This document shows positions 52,363 through 61,676 of a stretch of DNA of 64,000 nt, piece after piece. The notes under the pieces were generated by a model. The model saw nothing but the letters and a program-made list of their open reading frames with translations. It had not been told where the DNA came from and did no database searches. The position numbers were made by a program, and so were the translations under genes. Position 1 is the stretch's first letter, and every line of letters starts with the position of its first letter. This DNA comes from an uncultured Clostridia bacterium (lineage in GTDB: Bacteria; Bacillota; Clostridia; UBA1381), in contig CAKSUM010000007.1 in the NCBI GenBank assembly GCA_934501535.1, positions 1-64,000 of the forward strand, written 5' to 3'.

Positions 52363-53726
52363 AATACTACACCGTCCTTAAAAATTGAAATTTCTTCATA
52401 TCCGTTTTCTTCATTTTTTGCCGGTCTGCCCTCCGCAACCTCTTTTACGAATGCAGTCAGCTCATCTGTCAGAGACTGTCCCGAAAGACATCCTCCGGCG
52501 TTAAAATCAATCCATGCTTTTTTTCTTTCGGCAAGCTCGCTCCCCGTCGAAATTTTTATTGTCGGAACCGCCGTGCCGAGCGGTGTTCCGCGTCCTGTCG
52601 TAAACAAAATCATATGTGCTCCGGCTGCCGTAAGATTTGTGACCGCAACCATATCGTTTCCGGGACCGTACAGCAAATTCAGACCGCGCTTTTCTGCCGT
52701 ATCGCCATACCCGAGCACATCGGTAACAACAGATTTTCCGCCTTTTTGCACACAACCGAGCGATTTTTCTTCAAGAGTGGTAATTCCCCCCTCTTTATTC
52801 CCCGGCGACGGATTTTCGTATATTTCCTGTCCGTGCCTGATAAAATAATCCTTAAAGTCATTTATCATCTTTACCGTTTTGTCAAAAACAGTTCTGTCAG
52901 TGCAACGAGCCATTAAAATTCTTTCTGCGCCGAACATTTCGGGCACTTCGGTAAGGATACATGTTCCGCCGGACGATGTATGTCTGTCACAAAATCTCCC
53001 GACAAGCGGATTTGCGGTGATGCCGGAAAGTCCGTCGCTTCCGCCGCATTTCAGTCCTATTTTAAGCTCCGAAAAAGGTATTGCCGTTCGTTTTTCTTTA
53101 TTCGCCGATTCCTGCAATGCCTTTACAATGCGGGTGCCCTCCGAAATCTCGTCCTCGACATCTTGCGCATTTAAAAATTTTACACGTTCACCGTCCCATG
53201 TTCCGAGAACCTTTTTAAACACGTCGATATTGTTGTTTTCGCACCCCAACCCGAGTACCAAAACGCCGCCGGCATTAGGGTGATTTATAATTCCGCGCAA
53301 AATTTTTTGAGTTATTTCCAAATCTCCGCCGAGCTGTGAACAGCCGAACGGGTGCGGGAAGTATTTTGCGCCGCTTTTTTCGGCAATTTTCTGTGCCGAC
53401 TTATTGATGCAGCCGACGGTATTTACAATCCAAACATCATTGCGAATGCCGACTTTTCCGTCTTTGCGCCGATAGCCCATAAAGGTCCGTTCATTTTTTA
53501 TCGGGCGGTATTCCGCCGCACCGGTAAATTCATATTCAAGCTTTCCTGAAAGATTTGTTTTAAGGTTATGAGTATGCACATGTTCGCCCTTTTCAATATC
53601 ACTGAGTGCATGACCTATCGGAAAACCGTATTTTATCACATTTTCACCCTTTTTTATAGGGCAGACGGCATATTTATGTCCGTTCTCCGGATTAACTTCA
53701 ACATTGTCACTTTTATTAATCAGCAT
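52359..53726 (-). CDS. uxaA: Altronate dehydratase
   Basis: A 455-residue enzyme converting altronate to 2-keto-3-deoxygluconate. A SAF-like N-terminal domain (YAVCPIKKGENVIKYG, HVHTHNLKTN) precedes the catalytic region: GYRRKDGKVGIRNDVWIVNTVGCI, HPFGCSQLGGD, GCENNNI and LKCGGSDGLSGITANP. Cys and His in these motifs may bind iron. Overlaps uxaB by 11 bases and uxaC by four. Confidence 0.95.
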   Translation of the reverse strand: MLINKSDNVEVNPENGHKYAVCPIKKGENVIKYGFPIGHALSDIEKGEHVHTHNLKTNLSGKLEYEFTGAAEYRPIKNERTFMGYRRKDGKVGIRNDVWIVNTVGCINKSAQKIAEKSGAKYFPHPFGCSQLGGDLEITQKILRGIINHPNAGGVLVLGLGCENNNIDVFKKVLGTWDGERVKFLNAQDVEDEISEGTRIVKALQESANKEKRTAIPFSELKIGLKCGGSDGLSGITANPLVGRFCDRHTSSGGTCILTEVPEMFGAERILMARCTDRTVFDKTVKMINDFKDYFIRHGQEIYENPSPGNKEGGITTLEEKSLGCVQKGGKSVVTDVLGYGDTAEKRGLNLLYGPGNDMVAVTNLTAAGAHMILFTTGRGTPLGTAVPTIKISTGSELAERKKAWIDFNAGGCLSGQSLTDELTAFVKEVAEGRPAKNEENGYEEISIFKDGVVL

Positions 53727-54972
53727 ATTTTATGACCTCATCAAACAGAAAACTCAAATCGGTTCCCCACAGCTTTTCGTTTGACAAAATATCGCTGACT
53801 GCCGCGGTTTTCATAAATTTTGCGATTTCTTTGTCATCATTCACTATATCGGTACGGTAAAAATTAATGAGCTGCGCAAACGAGAAAATCAGGTTTTCCG
53901 GCATCTTATCAAACCGTTTTATGTACTCCAAAATCGATGGCAGAACGCGCACGCGGAACTTGCTTACGGAGTTGAGCGCAATCGATGAAAGATAATGCTT
54001 TATATACGGATTGGAAAAACGTATCATTACATTGTCGGCATATTCCGTAAGCTCAGCCTCGGGCAAATCAAGCGTCGGAATTATCTCGTCATACACGCAT
54101 TTTCTGATAAATCCGTTCATCTTTTCATCATCAAGACATTGCTTTACCGTTTCAAATCCCGACAGCAGCGCATACGGAACAAATGATGTGTGCGCACCGT
54201 TCAAAATGCGGACTTTTCGCGTGCGGTACCGCTCAAGATTATCTGTCAGAATTACATTTAAGCCGCATTTGTCAAAAGGCAGCTCGGTGAACAGCCCGTT
54301 GCAGCCCTCAATCACCCACAAATGAAAATATTCCGATGTGTTCAGCATTTTATCATCGTATCCGAGGTTTTCATCTTTCGGATACCCCGTATTTATGCGG
54401 TCAACCAGCGTATTGCAGAATATATTCTCATTTTCTGCCCATTTTTCAAAATCTTTGCCGAAATTCCAAAGCTGCGCATATTTCAAAATGCATTCTTTTA
54501 AATTCTCACCGTTTTTATCTATAAGTTCGCACGGCAGGAATATAAACCCCGTCAGTCCCAAATCGAACCGCCGCTTCAAAAGCATGGTCACCTTTGCCGG
54601 AAAGCTTACGCGTGCACCGTTTTCAGGTCTGTCATTTTCATTAAAGCAAATTCCCGCCTCGGTTGTGTTGGAAATTACAAATCTGAAATCCGGGTTTTCT
54701 GCCAATGCCATATATCCGCCAAAATCTTCATACGGATTTACGCACCGTGAAATTACGCTGATTTTTTTGGTTTCAACGCCCTCCGCACCGCGGCATATGT
54801 GCGTGTATTCGCACCCCTGCGCCGTCAGAACATCACACATTCCCTTTTCAATCGGCTGCACAATGACAACACTTCCGCCAAAATCGTTTTTTTCATTCAC
54901 AATCTGCAGCATCCAGTCCGCAAATCCGCGTAAAAAGCCGCCCTCTCCGAATTGTATAACCTTTTCCTTCAT
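53716..54972 (-). CDS. uxaB: Tagaturonate reductase
   Basis: A 418-residue NADH-dependent enzyme reducing tagaturonate to altronate. QFGEGGFLRGFADWMLQI is the nucleotide motif, VISNTTEAGICFNENDRP follows and the polyol dehydrogenase block GANTS-like residues (ILNGAHTSFVPYALLSG) give the catalytic region. First gene of the operon, divergent from an AraC regulator. Usual length is around 480, so it is on the compact side. Confidence 0.93.
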   Translation of the reverse strand: MKEKVIQFGEGGFLRGFADWMLQIVNEKNDFGGSVVIVQPIEKGMCDVLTAQGCEYTHICRGAEGVETKKISVISRCVNPYEDFGGYMALAENPDFRFVISNTTEAGICFNENDRPENGARVSFPAKVTMLLKRRFDLGLTGFIFLPCELIDKNGENLKECILKYAQLWNFGKDFEKWAENENIFCNTLVDRINTGYPKDENLGYDDKMLNTSEYFHLWVIEGCNGLFTELPFDKCGLNVILTDNLERYRTRKVRILNGAHTSFVPYALLSGFETVKQCLDDEKMNGFIRKCVYDEIIPTLDLPEAELTEYADNVMIRFSNPYIKHYLSSIALNSVSKFRVRVLPSILEYIKRFDKMPENLIFSFAQLINFYRTDIVNDDKEIAKFMKTAAVSDILSNEKLWGTDLSFLFDEVIKYAD

Positions 54973-55027
54973 GAAAATTCTCCGTTCCTCCGCTTATCGC
55001 GGCACCTTATTTACCTTTTATATTGTT

Positions 55028-55115
55028 ATTGTATATCAATTATTTTATATTTACCTTGATTTTTTTGACTAAATTTCAATTTTTTCTTGATTTTTTTGAT
55101 ATAGTATGTTATAGT
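55028..55115. promoter_or_regulatory. Divergent uxaB/araC promoters with two direct repeats
   Basis: Direct repeats CTTGATTTTTTTGA lie at 55055-55068 and 55086-55099 (31 bases apart). The plus promoter is TTGATT (55087-55092), 17 bases, TATAGT (55110-55115). The minus promoter has TACAAT (55033-55028) with a poor -35 abutting the first repeat. The repeats are good candidates for AraC-binding half-sites. Confidence 0.65.
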
Positions 55116-55137
55116 CCTTTTATGGAGGTATGCAGTG

Positions 55138-55923
55138 ATGGACTATATTGGATTTGAAGCGGACAAGACTTTTCATTTCGGTTCACAGACGGTAAAAGAT
55201 GCAATTCACGGCAATCGTCATTATCATAACCTGTTCGAGCTGTATTATCTGGAAAGCGGACGGTGCAGCTATTTTATTGAAGATAAAATTTATGAAATGC
55301 TGCCGCGTGATATTGTTTTGATACCGGCAGGAATTATACACAATGCCGTATATCCTCCCGAGCCGCATACAAGAATGCTTATAAACTGCTCAAACGATTA
55401 TATTCCGAAGGGAATTTCTTTTGATAATTTACGGTTTTACCGCTGCCGTGACACGGTAAAGCAGATATATACGCTGCTGAAACAAATAGAAAAGGAATAT
55501 TTGCAGTGTGATAAATTTTCGGACACACTGCTGCGGTGCTATACGAATGAGCTGTTTATTCTTATTGCACGCAGCAACGTACCTGAGAGCCGGCTTCACG
55601 CCAAAAATTCCTTTATTGAGGAAGTAATAAAATTTATACAGACTAATTTTCGCCGCGATATTTCCCTTACGGAAATTGCCGATGAGTTTGCGGTAAGCCC
55701 CGAGCATTTATCACGCTGTTTTAAAAAACAAACCGGATTTGGTTTAAATGAATATATAAACTTAATCCGCTTGCGTGAAGCGGAATTTCTGCTGAAGAAC
55801 GAAACAAGCAAAAGTATTCTTGAAATTGCGTTTTTATGCGGCTTTAATGACAGCAATTATTTTTCATTGAAATTCAGAAAAACGTACGGCGTAACTCCTT
55901 CGGATTTCAGAAAACATTTATAA
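55138..55923 (+). CDS. AraC-family transcriptional regulator of the galacturonate operon
   Basis: A 261-residue protein with an N-terminal cupin sensor (HYHNLFELYYLESGRCSYFIED, PRDIVLIPAGIIHNAV) and C-terminal double helix-turn-helix (ISLTEIADEFAVSPEHLSRCFKKQTG and SILEIAFLCGFNDSNYFSLKFRKTYGVTPSDFRKHL). ATG 55138 is nine bases after GGAGG; the GTG at 55135 is possible. It lies head-to-head with uxaB, so local control is most likely. Confidence 0.92.
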   Translation: MDYIGFEADKTFHFGSQTVKDAIHGNRHYHNLFELYYLESGRCSYFIEDKIYEMLPRDIVLIPAGIIHNAVYPPEPHTRMLINCSNDYIPKGISFDNLRFYRCRDTVKQIYTLLKQIEKEYLQCDKFSDTLLRCYTNELFILIARSNVPESRLHAKNSFIEEVIKFIQTNFRRDISLTEIADEFAVSPEHLSRCFKKQTGFGLNEYINLIRLREAEFLLKNETSKSILEIAFLCGFNDSNYFSLKFRKTYGVTPSDFRKHL

Positions 55924-55930
55924 AACATAC

Positions 55931-55962
55931 AAAAAAGTGTGACAGGAAAAGTCACACTTTTT
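55931..55962. terminator. Bidirectional terminator between araC and metA
   Basis: AAAAGTGTGAC (55933-55943) pairs with GTCACACTTTT (55951-55961). A- and T-rich flanks support both directions. Confidence 0.85.
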
Positions 55963-55978
55963 AATTACCGATAAAAAA

Positions 55979-56896
55979 TCAATGAATTTCTTCAATATCA
56001 TACGGCGTTGCCTGATATACAAAATAGTTGAGCCAATTTGAATAAAGCAAATTTGCATGACTCCGCCATGAAACAATCGGCGGCATGGAATCGTCATTAC
56101 CGGGGAAATAATTTTCCGGCACATCTATATCGAGTCCGGCATTTTTGTCACGCATGTATTCGTTCTTCAGCGTATCGGCATCATATTCGGAATGTCCGGT
56201 AACAAAAATTTGTCTGCCCTTATCGGTGGATATCACATAAACTCCGGCAACCGGCGAGGATGCAAGGATTTTCAGTTCCGGGACTTTTTCTATATCCTCT
56301 CTCCGAACCGTTGTATGCCGCGAATGAGGCACCATAAATGTATCGTCAAATCCGCGGAAAAGTATCGAATTTTTATATTCAACATGATGCGGATAAACGC
56401 CGAAAAGCTTTTTGGAAAGCGGTTTTTTCTCAATACCGAAGTGATAATACAATCCTGCCTGTGCCGCCCAGCAAATATGGAATGTACTCGTCACATGAGT
56501 TTTGCTCCACTCCATAATTTCGCAAAGCTCGCTCCAGTAATTTACCTCCTCAAAATCAAGCTGTTCAACCGGCGCGCCCGTAATCACCATACCGTCATAT
56601 TTATTGTTTTTAACTTCATCGAAAGTTTTGTAAAAATCTATCATATGCTGCTCATCGGTATGCGTCGCTTTATGCGTTGCCGTCTGCAAAAAGTCCAGTT
56701 TAACCTGCAGCGGCGTATTTCCGAGAAGTCTGGCAAACTGAGTTTCGGTAGCAATCTTCGTCGGCATAAGGTTTAAAAGTAAAATCTTAAGCGGACGTAT
56801 ATCCTGCGTCAGCGCACGCGTTTCTGTTATAACAAATATATTTTCGTTATTCAAAACCTCCGTAGCCGGAAGGTCATTCGGAATTTTTATAGGCAT
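55979..56896 (-). CDS. metA: Homoserine O-acetyltransferase (MetA family)
   Basis: A 305-residue enzyme activating homoserine for methionine synthesis. The catalytic Cys is in FHICWAAQAG, the His/Glu pair in TGHSEYD. VITGAPVEQLDFEEVNYW has Glu in the position that in Bacillus homologues goes with acetyl-CoA rather than succinyl-CoA use, agreeing with the neighbouring O-acetylhomoserine sulfhydrylase. The ATG overlaps the metY stop by one base. Confidence 0.95.
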   Translation of the reverse strand: MPIKIPNDLPATEVLNNENIFVITETRALTQDIRPLKILLLNLMPTKIATETQFARLLGNTPLQVKLDFLQTATHKATHTDEQHMIDFYKTFDEVKNNKYDGMVITGAPVEQLDFEEVNYWSELCEIMEWSKTHVTSTFHICWAAQAGLYYHFGIEKKPLSKKLFGVYPHHVEYKNSILFRGFDDTFMVPHSRHTTVRREDIEKVPELKILASSPVAGVYVISTDKGRQIFVTGHSEYDADTLKNEYMRDKNAGLDIDVPENYFPGNDDSMPPIVSWRSHANLLYSNWLNYFVYQATPYDIEEIH

Positions 56897-58173
56897 TATT
56901 TCACCTCGTCGAGCGCTTGCTGAATATCCGCAATTAAATCGTCAACATTTTCAATTCCGACCGACATACGTATCATATCCGCACCGATTCCGGCGTCCGC
57001 AAGCTGTTCGTCGGTAAGCTGACGGTGCGTTGTTGACGCCGGGTGAAGAACACACGTTCTCGTGTCGGCAACATGGACGACAATCGCTGCAAGCTTCAAG
57101 CTGTCCATAAATTTGACCGCCGCTTGTCTTCCGCCCTTAATTCCGAAAGATATAACGCCGCAGGCACCCTTTGGCAGATATTTTTCTGCCAGCGCATAGA
57201 ACTTGCCCGACGGCAGTTTAGGATAATTAACCCATGCAATTTTATCGTTGTTTTCAAGATATTCCACTATCTTAAGGGCATTGCTGCTGTGTCTTTCCAT
57301 GCGCAGATGCAGCGTTTCAAGTCCCAGATTAAGCAAAAATGCATTTATTGCGCTCGGTGCAACACCAAAATCACGTATGAGCTGTACGCGCAGCTTTGTA
57401 ATATATGCCGCATCGCCGAAAGCTTCGGTATATATAAGTCCGTGATAGGAGTCATCAGGCTCGGTAAGCTCGGGGTACTTTCCGTTATTCCAGTTAAATC
57501 TGCCGCTGTCAACTACACAGCCGCCGACAACCGAGGCATGTCCGTCCATGTACTTTGTGGTTGAATGAATTACCACGTCTGCACCGTATTCAATCGGGCG
57601 GCACAAAATCGGCGTTGCAAAAGTGTTGTCAACCAGCAGCGGAACATTATGCTTATGCGCAATATCCGCATATTTTTCAATATCAAGCACGTCCAAAGCC
57701 GGGTTTGCAATAGTTTCACCGAATACCAGTCTTGTGTTTTCGTCAAACAGACCGTCAATCTCTTCCTCCGTCATTTCGGGAGTAACAAAACGCACTTCAA
57801 TACCCATGCGTTTCAATGTCACCGCAAACAAATTTATCGTTCCGCCGTAAATCGACGAAAGGCTCACAAAATTCTGACCGCATGACGTAATATTCAGGAT
57901 TGCAAGCAGGTTTGCTGCCTGTCCCGAGGTTGTAAGGGCAGCGCCTATTCCCCCCTCCATGTCGGAAATTTTTGCTTCCACACATTCAAGCGTAGGATTT
58001 GAAATTCGCGAATACATATGCCCCGGAGCTTTTAAATCAAACAGATCACCCAAATGCTCCGATGAGTCATATTTAAACGTCGTACTCTGATATATAGGCA
58101 ATACTCGCGGCCCGCCGTTTTTCGGCGTGTAACCGCTCTGAACACATTTTGTTTCAATATTATATTTCTTCAT
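56896..58173 (-). CDS. metY: O-acetylhomoserine sulfhydrylase/aminocarboxypropyltransferase
   Basis: A roughly 425-residue PLP enzyme making homocysteine from O-acetylhomoserine and sulfide. YQSTTFKYDSSEHL is the N-terminal block, ISNPTLECVEAKI and TSGQAANLLAIL follow, and the PLP lysine is in VIHSTTKYMDGHA. I place the start at ATG 58173 with AAGGATG upstream; the frame continues further upstream but through the leader. It is preceded by a promoter, a leader ORF and a MET-box-like site. Confidence 0.95.
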   Translation of the reverse strand: MKKYNIETKCVQSGYTPKNGGPRVLPIYQSTTFKYDSSEHLGDLFDLKAPGHMYSRISNPTLECVEAKISDMEGGIGAALTTSGQAANLLAILNITSCGQNFVSLSSIYGGTINLFAVTLKRMGIEVRFVTPEMTEEEIDGLFDENTRLVFGETIANPALDVLDIEKYADIAHKHNVPLLVDNTFATPILCRPIEYGADVVIHSTTKYMDGHASVVGGCVVDSGRFNWNNGKYPELTEPDDSYHGLIYTEAFGDAAYITKLRVQLIRDFGVAPSAINAFLLNLGLETLHLRMERHSSNALKIVEYLENNDKIAWVNYPKLPSGKFYALAEKYLPKGACGVISFGIKGGRQAAVKFMDSLKLAAIVVHVADTRTCVLHPASTTHRQLTDEQLADAGIGADMIRMSVGIENVDDLIADIQQALDEVK

Positions 58174-58235
58174 AAAATCATCCTTTATATTTATTTCAAG
58201 CTGATTGCTTTTGGAATTTCGGCTGTATCTCCGTT

Positions 58236-58295
58236 CTATAAAGTCCGGCGGCACATTCGGTTCAGACACCTATTTGCCCATGAAACAACTGTCAT
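58236..58295 (-). CDS. 19-residue leader ORF before metY
   Basis: ATG 58295 to TAG 58236, with GGGAGG seven bases before the ATG. The peptide MTVVSWANRCLNRMCRRTL has two Cys and is encoded in a different frame from the long upstream extension of metY. A strong ribosome binding site just after the promoter argues it is translated. It may regulate metY through ribosome position; no terminator follows it, so the mechanism would have to be translational. Confidence 0.5.
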   Translation of the reverse strand: MTVVSWANRCLNRMCRRTL

Positions 58296-58347
58296 AGCAC
58301 ATACCTCCCGATTTTACGTCTTAAACTTATGCCGATTTTATGCAATT

Positions 58348-58415
58348 ATTATATCACCGCAAGGCTCATCTGTCCAATACGTAATAACTATGTTTTGCTA
58401 TAGGTTTAAACTATA
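58348..58415 (-). promoter_or_regulatory. metY promoter with MET-box-like operator
   Basis: TTGGAC (58377-58372), 18 bases, TATAAT (58353-58348). The sequence TATAGGTTTAAACTATA at 58399-58415 differs at one position from the TATAGTTTnAAACTATA site of MtaR/MetR-type LysR regulators described in streptococci. Its centre is about 65 bases before the predicted start, the usual location for a LysR activator site. Confidence 0.65.
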
Positions 58416-58496
58416 CGTTATTTCGCCCGCAAATGACATTTTTCCGTCGGTTTCGGCGTATATATACACCTTTCACCGCTGTTTCACGAAAAACAT

Positions 58497-61400
58497 TTAT
58501 ATAGTTGAAATTTTAATTGTCATTTCCTCCAGTACGTCCAGCAGCACACGGACGGTATCGAGCGATGTAAACATCGTAACATTGTTTTCCACAGCACAGC
58601 GACGTATTCTGTACCCGTCGGTTTCTTCGCCGGCAGAATTTAACTCACGCGTATTGATAACGTAATTAACATATCCTTTTCGTATTGCGGTGAGAATTTC
58701 ATTATCTTCCTCGGAATTTTTCGTAACCGTATGCGTTTTTATACCGTTTTCCTTTAAAAAGCCCGCAGTACCTGCAGTAGCCTCAATGTTAAAGCCCAGT
58801 TCGTAAAATCTTCTCACAAGCGGCAGCGCCTCTGCCTTATCCGCGTCTGCAACCGCCACAAACACCGTACCGTAATTCACAACATTCATTCCCGACGCTT
58901 TAAGAGATTTATACAGCGCTCTCGTAAGACTGTCATCATATCCGATTGCCTCGCCCGTTGATTTCATTTCCGGTGAGAGATACGCGTCAAGACCGCGTAT
59001 TTTTGAGAATGAGAATGCCGGTGTTTTTACATACCAGCGTTTGCTTTCTTCGGGATATAGCATATCATATCCCTGTTCCGCCAGCGAGTGCCCGAGCATT
59101 ACAAGCGTGGCAATATCCGCAATCGGATACCCTGTTGCTTTTGACAAAAACGGCACCGTGCGCGACGAACGCGGATTTACTTCAATTACATACACGTCCT
59201 CATTTTTATCTACAATAAACTGTATGTTAAACAGTCCGTTTATCCCAATGCCCAGACCGAGCTTTTTGGTGTACTCAAGTATCGTATTTTTGACTTTGTC
59301 CGAAACGCTGAACGTCGGATAAACGCTTATGCTGTCACCGGAATGTATGCCGGTGCGCTCCACATGCTCCATAATTCCCGGCACAAAGACGTTCTCTCCG
59401 TCACAAACGGCGTCAACTTCAAGCTCTTTTCCTATAATGTATTTGTCAACGAGAACCGGTCTGTCCTCATCGATTTCAACCGCCGTTTTGAGATACTGGC
59501 GCAGTCCCTGTTCATCTGCAACAATCTGCATTGCCCGTCCGCCGAGAACATAGCTCGGACGCACCAAAACGGGATATCCGATATTCTCCGCCGCCGCTAC
59601 TCCATCCTCGATATTTGTTACCGCCTGACCTTTAGGCTGCGGAATTTCAAGCTTTTCCATTATCTTTTCAAAGCTGTCGCGGTTTTCAGCATTGTCAATT
59701 GCCTTGCAGTCGGTTCCTATTATTTTTACTCCGTGTTCCGCAAGCGGGCCCGCAAGATTTATTGCCGTCTGTCCGCCCAGCGACGCAACTACACCTATCG
59801 GCTTTTCAAGCTCGATTATATTCATAACGTCCTCAACCGTAAGCGGCTCAAAGTACAGCTTATCGCTGCAGGTATAATCTGTCGACACCGTTTCGGGGTT
59901 GTTATTTATAATTATCGCTTCGCAGCCGGACTTTTTAATAGTCTGAACGGCGTGAACGGTAGAATAATCAAATTCTACGCCCTGCCCTATTCTTATCGGA
60001 CCCGAGCCGAGCACTATTATTTTCTTTTTATCGCTTACCTCCGACTCGTTTTCTTCCTCGTATGTTGAGTAAAAATACGGTATATAGCTGTCAAATTCAG
60101 CCGCACAGGTATCAATCATTTTGTATACCGGGAAGATTTTATTTTCTCTTCGGATATTGTAGATTTCTTCCTCGGGCATCTTCCAGAGCTTTCCTATATA
60201 TTTATCGCAAAAACCCATCTTTTTTGCCTTATACAGTATACCTATATCGCCGATATTTTCCTCAAGCACTTTTTCAAAATCAACAATATTTTTGATTTTA
60301 TCAAGGAAGAACATATCAATCTGCGTAATGTTGCATATTGTCGAATGGTCTACGCCGAGCCACATGAGCTGAGCTATTGCATAAATTCTGTCATCTGTAC
60401 CTTCCTTTATATATGCCAGCAAATCGTCTACCGACATTTTATCCTTGTCAAATTTTGACTTATACAGATGACAAATTCCTATTTCAAGCGAGCGTATCGC
60501 TTTTAAAAGGCTTTCTTCCAGCGTTCTGCCCACCGCCATAACTTCACCGGTTGCTTTCATCTGAGTTGACAGCTTATTCGAGGCGGAAGTAAATTTATCA
60601 AACGGGAACCGCGGCATTTTCGTCACAACATAATCAAGCGCCGGCTCGAATGACGCCGGTGTGTTGGCAATTTGGATTTCATCAAGGGTCATGCCCACCG
60701 CAATCTTTGCCGACACTCTTGCTATCGGGTATCCGCTCGCCTTTGAGGCAAGTGCCGATGAACGCGAAACACGCGGATTTACCTCAATCACATAATAGCT
60801 GAACGATTGCGGGTCAAGTGCAAACTGCACATTGCAGCCGCCCTCGATTTTCAGCGCGCGGATAATCTTCAGCGCACTGTCGCGGAGCAGCTGATATTCT
60901 TTATTGGTCAGGGTCTGGCTCGGGCACACAACAATCGAATCGCCCGTGTGAATACCCACCGGGTCAAGATTTTCCATGTTACAAACCGTAATAGCGGTAT
61001 CGTTTTTATCCCTTATAACCTCGTATTCAATTTCCTTATATCCTTTTATGCTCTTTTCGACAAGCACCTGCGATACCGGCGAAAGCTGCAGGGCATTTTT
61101 CATTATTTCGCAGAGTTCCTCTTCATTATCCGCAAAACCGCCGCCCGTACCTCCGAGCGTGAAGGCAGGACGCAGCACTACGGGGTAGCCGATTTCCTCA
61201 GCCGCAGTTTTTGCTTCTTCGATAGAATGTGTTATAACGGACGGCAAAACAGGTTCGCCAAGTTCTTCGCAGAGTTTCTTAAACAGCTCTCTGTCCTCCG
61301 CCCTTTCTATACTTTCTGCCGTTGTGCCCAAAAGCTCAACGTTACACTCGTTTAAAACTCCTTTTTTCGCAAGCTGCATGGCAAGGTTAAGCCCCGTCTG

Positions 61401-61676
61401 ACCGCCTATTCCCGGCACAATCGCGTCAGGGCGCTCATAGCGCAGAATTTTTGCCACATATTCAAGATTTAACGGCTCCATATACACTTTATCCGCAACT
61501 GTTTTATCCGTCATTATCGTAGCCGGGTTGGAATTGGCAAGAATTACTTCATAGCCCTCCTCACGCAGAGCAAGACATGCCTGTGTTCCGGCATAATCAA
61601 ATTCCGCTGCCTGACCGATAACGATAGGCCCCGAGCCGATTACCATAACTTTTTTTAAATCCGTTCTCTTAGGCAT
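58497..61676 (-). CDS. carB: Carbamoyl-phosphate synthase large subunit
   Basis: A 1059-residue enzyme subunit. Two ATP-grasp halves are visible, each starting with GSGPI(V/R)IGQ-type residues (VIGSGPIVIGQAAEFDYAGTQA and VLGSGPIRIGQGVEFDYSTVHA), with EVNPRVSRSSALASKASGYP and EVNPRSSRTVPFLSKATGYP. The C-terminal MGS-like domain (VYVAVADADKAEALPLVRRF, NTR near the end) binds UMP/ornithine in homologues. The ATG lies inside the last codons of carA (8-base overlap). Confidence 0.97.
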   Translation of the reverse strand: MPKRTDLKKVMVIGSGPIVIGQAAEFDYAGTQACLALREEGYEVILANSNPATIMTDKTVADKVYMEPLNLEYVAKILRYERPDAIVPGIGGQTGLNLAMQLAKKGVLNECNVELLGTTAESIERAEDRELFKKLCEELGEPVLPSVITHSIEEAKTAAEEIGYPVVLRPAFTLGGTGGGFADNEEELCEIMKNALQLSPVSQVLVEKSIKGYKEIEYEVIRDKNDTAITVCNMENLDPVGIHTGDSIVVCPSQTLTNKEYQLLRDSALKIIRALKIEGGCNVQFALDPQSFSYYVIEVNPRVSRSSALASKASGYPIARVSAKIAVGMTLDEIQIANTPASFEPALDYVVTKMPRFPFDKFTSASNKLSTQMKATGEVMAVGRTLEESLLKAIRSLEIGICHLYKSKFDKDKMSVDDLLAYIKEGTDDRIYAIAQLMWLGVDHSTICNITQIDMFFLDKIKNIVDFEKVLEENIGDIGILYKAKKMGFCDKYIGKLWKMPEEEIYNIRRENKIFPVYKMIDTCAAEFDSYIPYFYSTYEEENESEVSDKKKIIVLGSGPIRIGQGVEFDYSTVHAVQTIKKSGCEAIIINNNPETVSTDYTCSDKLYFEPLTVEDVMNIIELEKPIGVVASLGGQTAINLAGPLAEHGVKIIGTDCKAIDNAENRDSFEKIMEKLEIPQPKGQAVTNIEDGVAAAENIGYPVLVRPSYVLGGRAMQIVADEQGLRQYLKTAVEIDEDRPVLVDKYIIGKELEVDAVCDGENVFVPGIMEHVERTGIHSGDSISVYPTFSVSDKVKNTILEYTKKLGLGIGINGLFNIQFIVDKNEDVYVIEVNPRSSRTVPFLSKATGYPIADIATLVMLGHSLAEQGYDMLYPEESKRWYVKTPAFSFSKIRGLDAYLSPEMKSTGEAIGYDDSLTRALYKSLKASGMNVVNYGTVFVAVADADKAEALPLVRRFYELGFNIEATAGTAGFLKENGIKTHTVTKNSEEDNEILTAIRKGYVNYVINTRELNSAGEETDGYRIRRCAVENNVTMFTSLDTVRVLLDVLEEMTIKISTI

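Noticed and set aside
58174..58340. SAM riboswitch or T-box before metY
   Set aside because: None of the conserved core elements of SAM-I or T-box leaders could be found; the leader has an ORF and no terminator.
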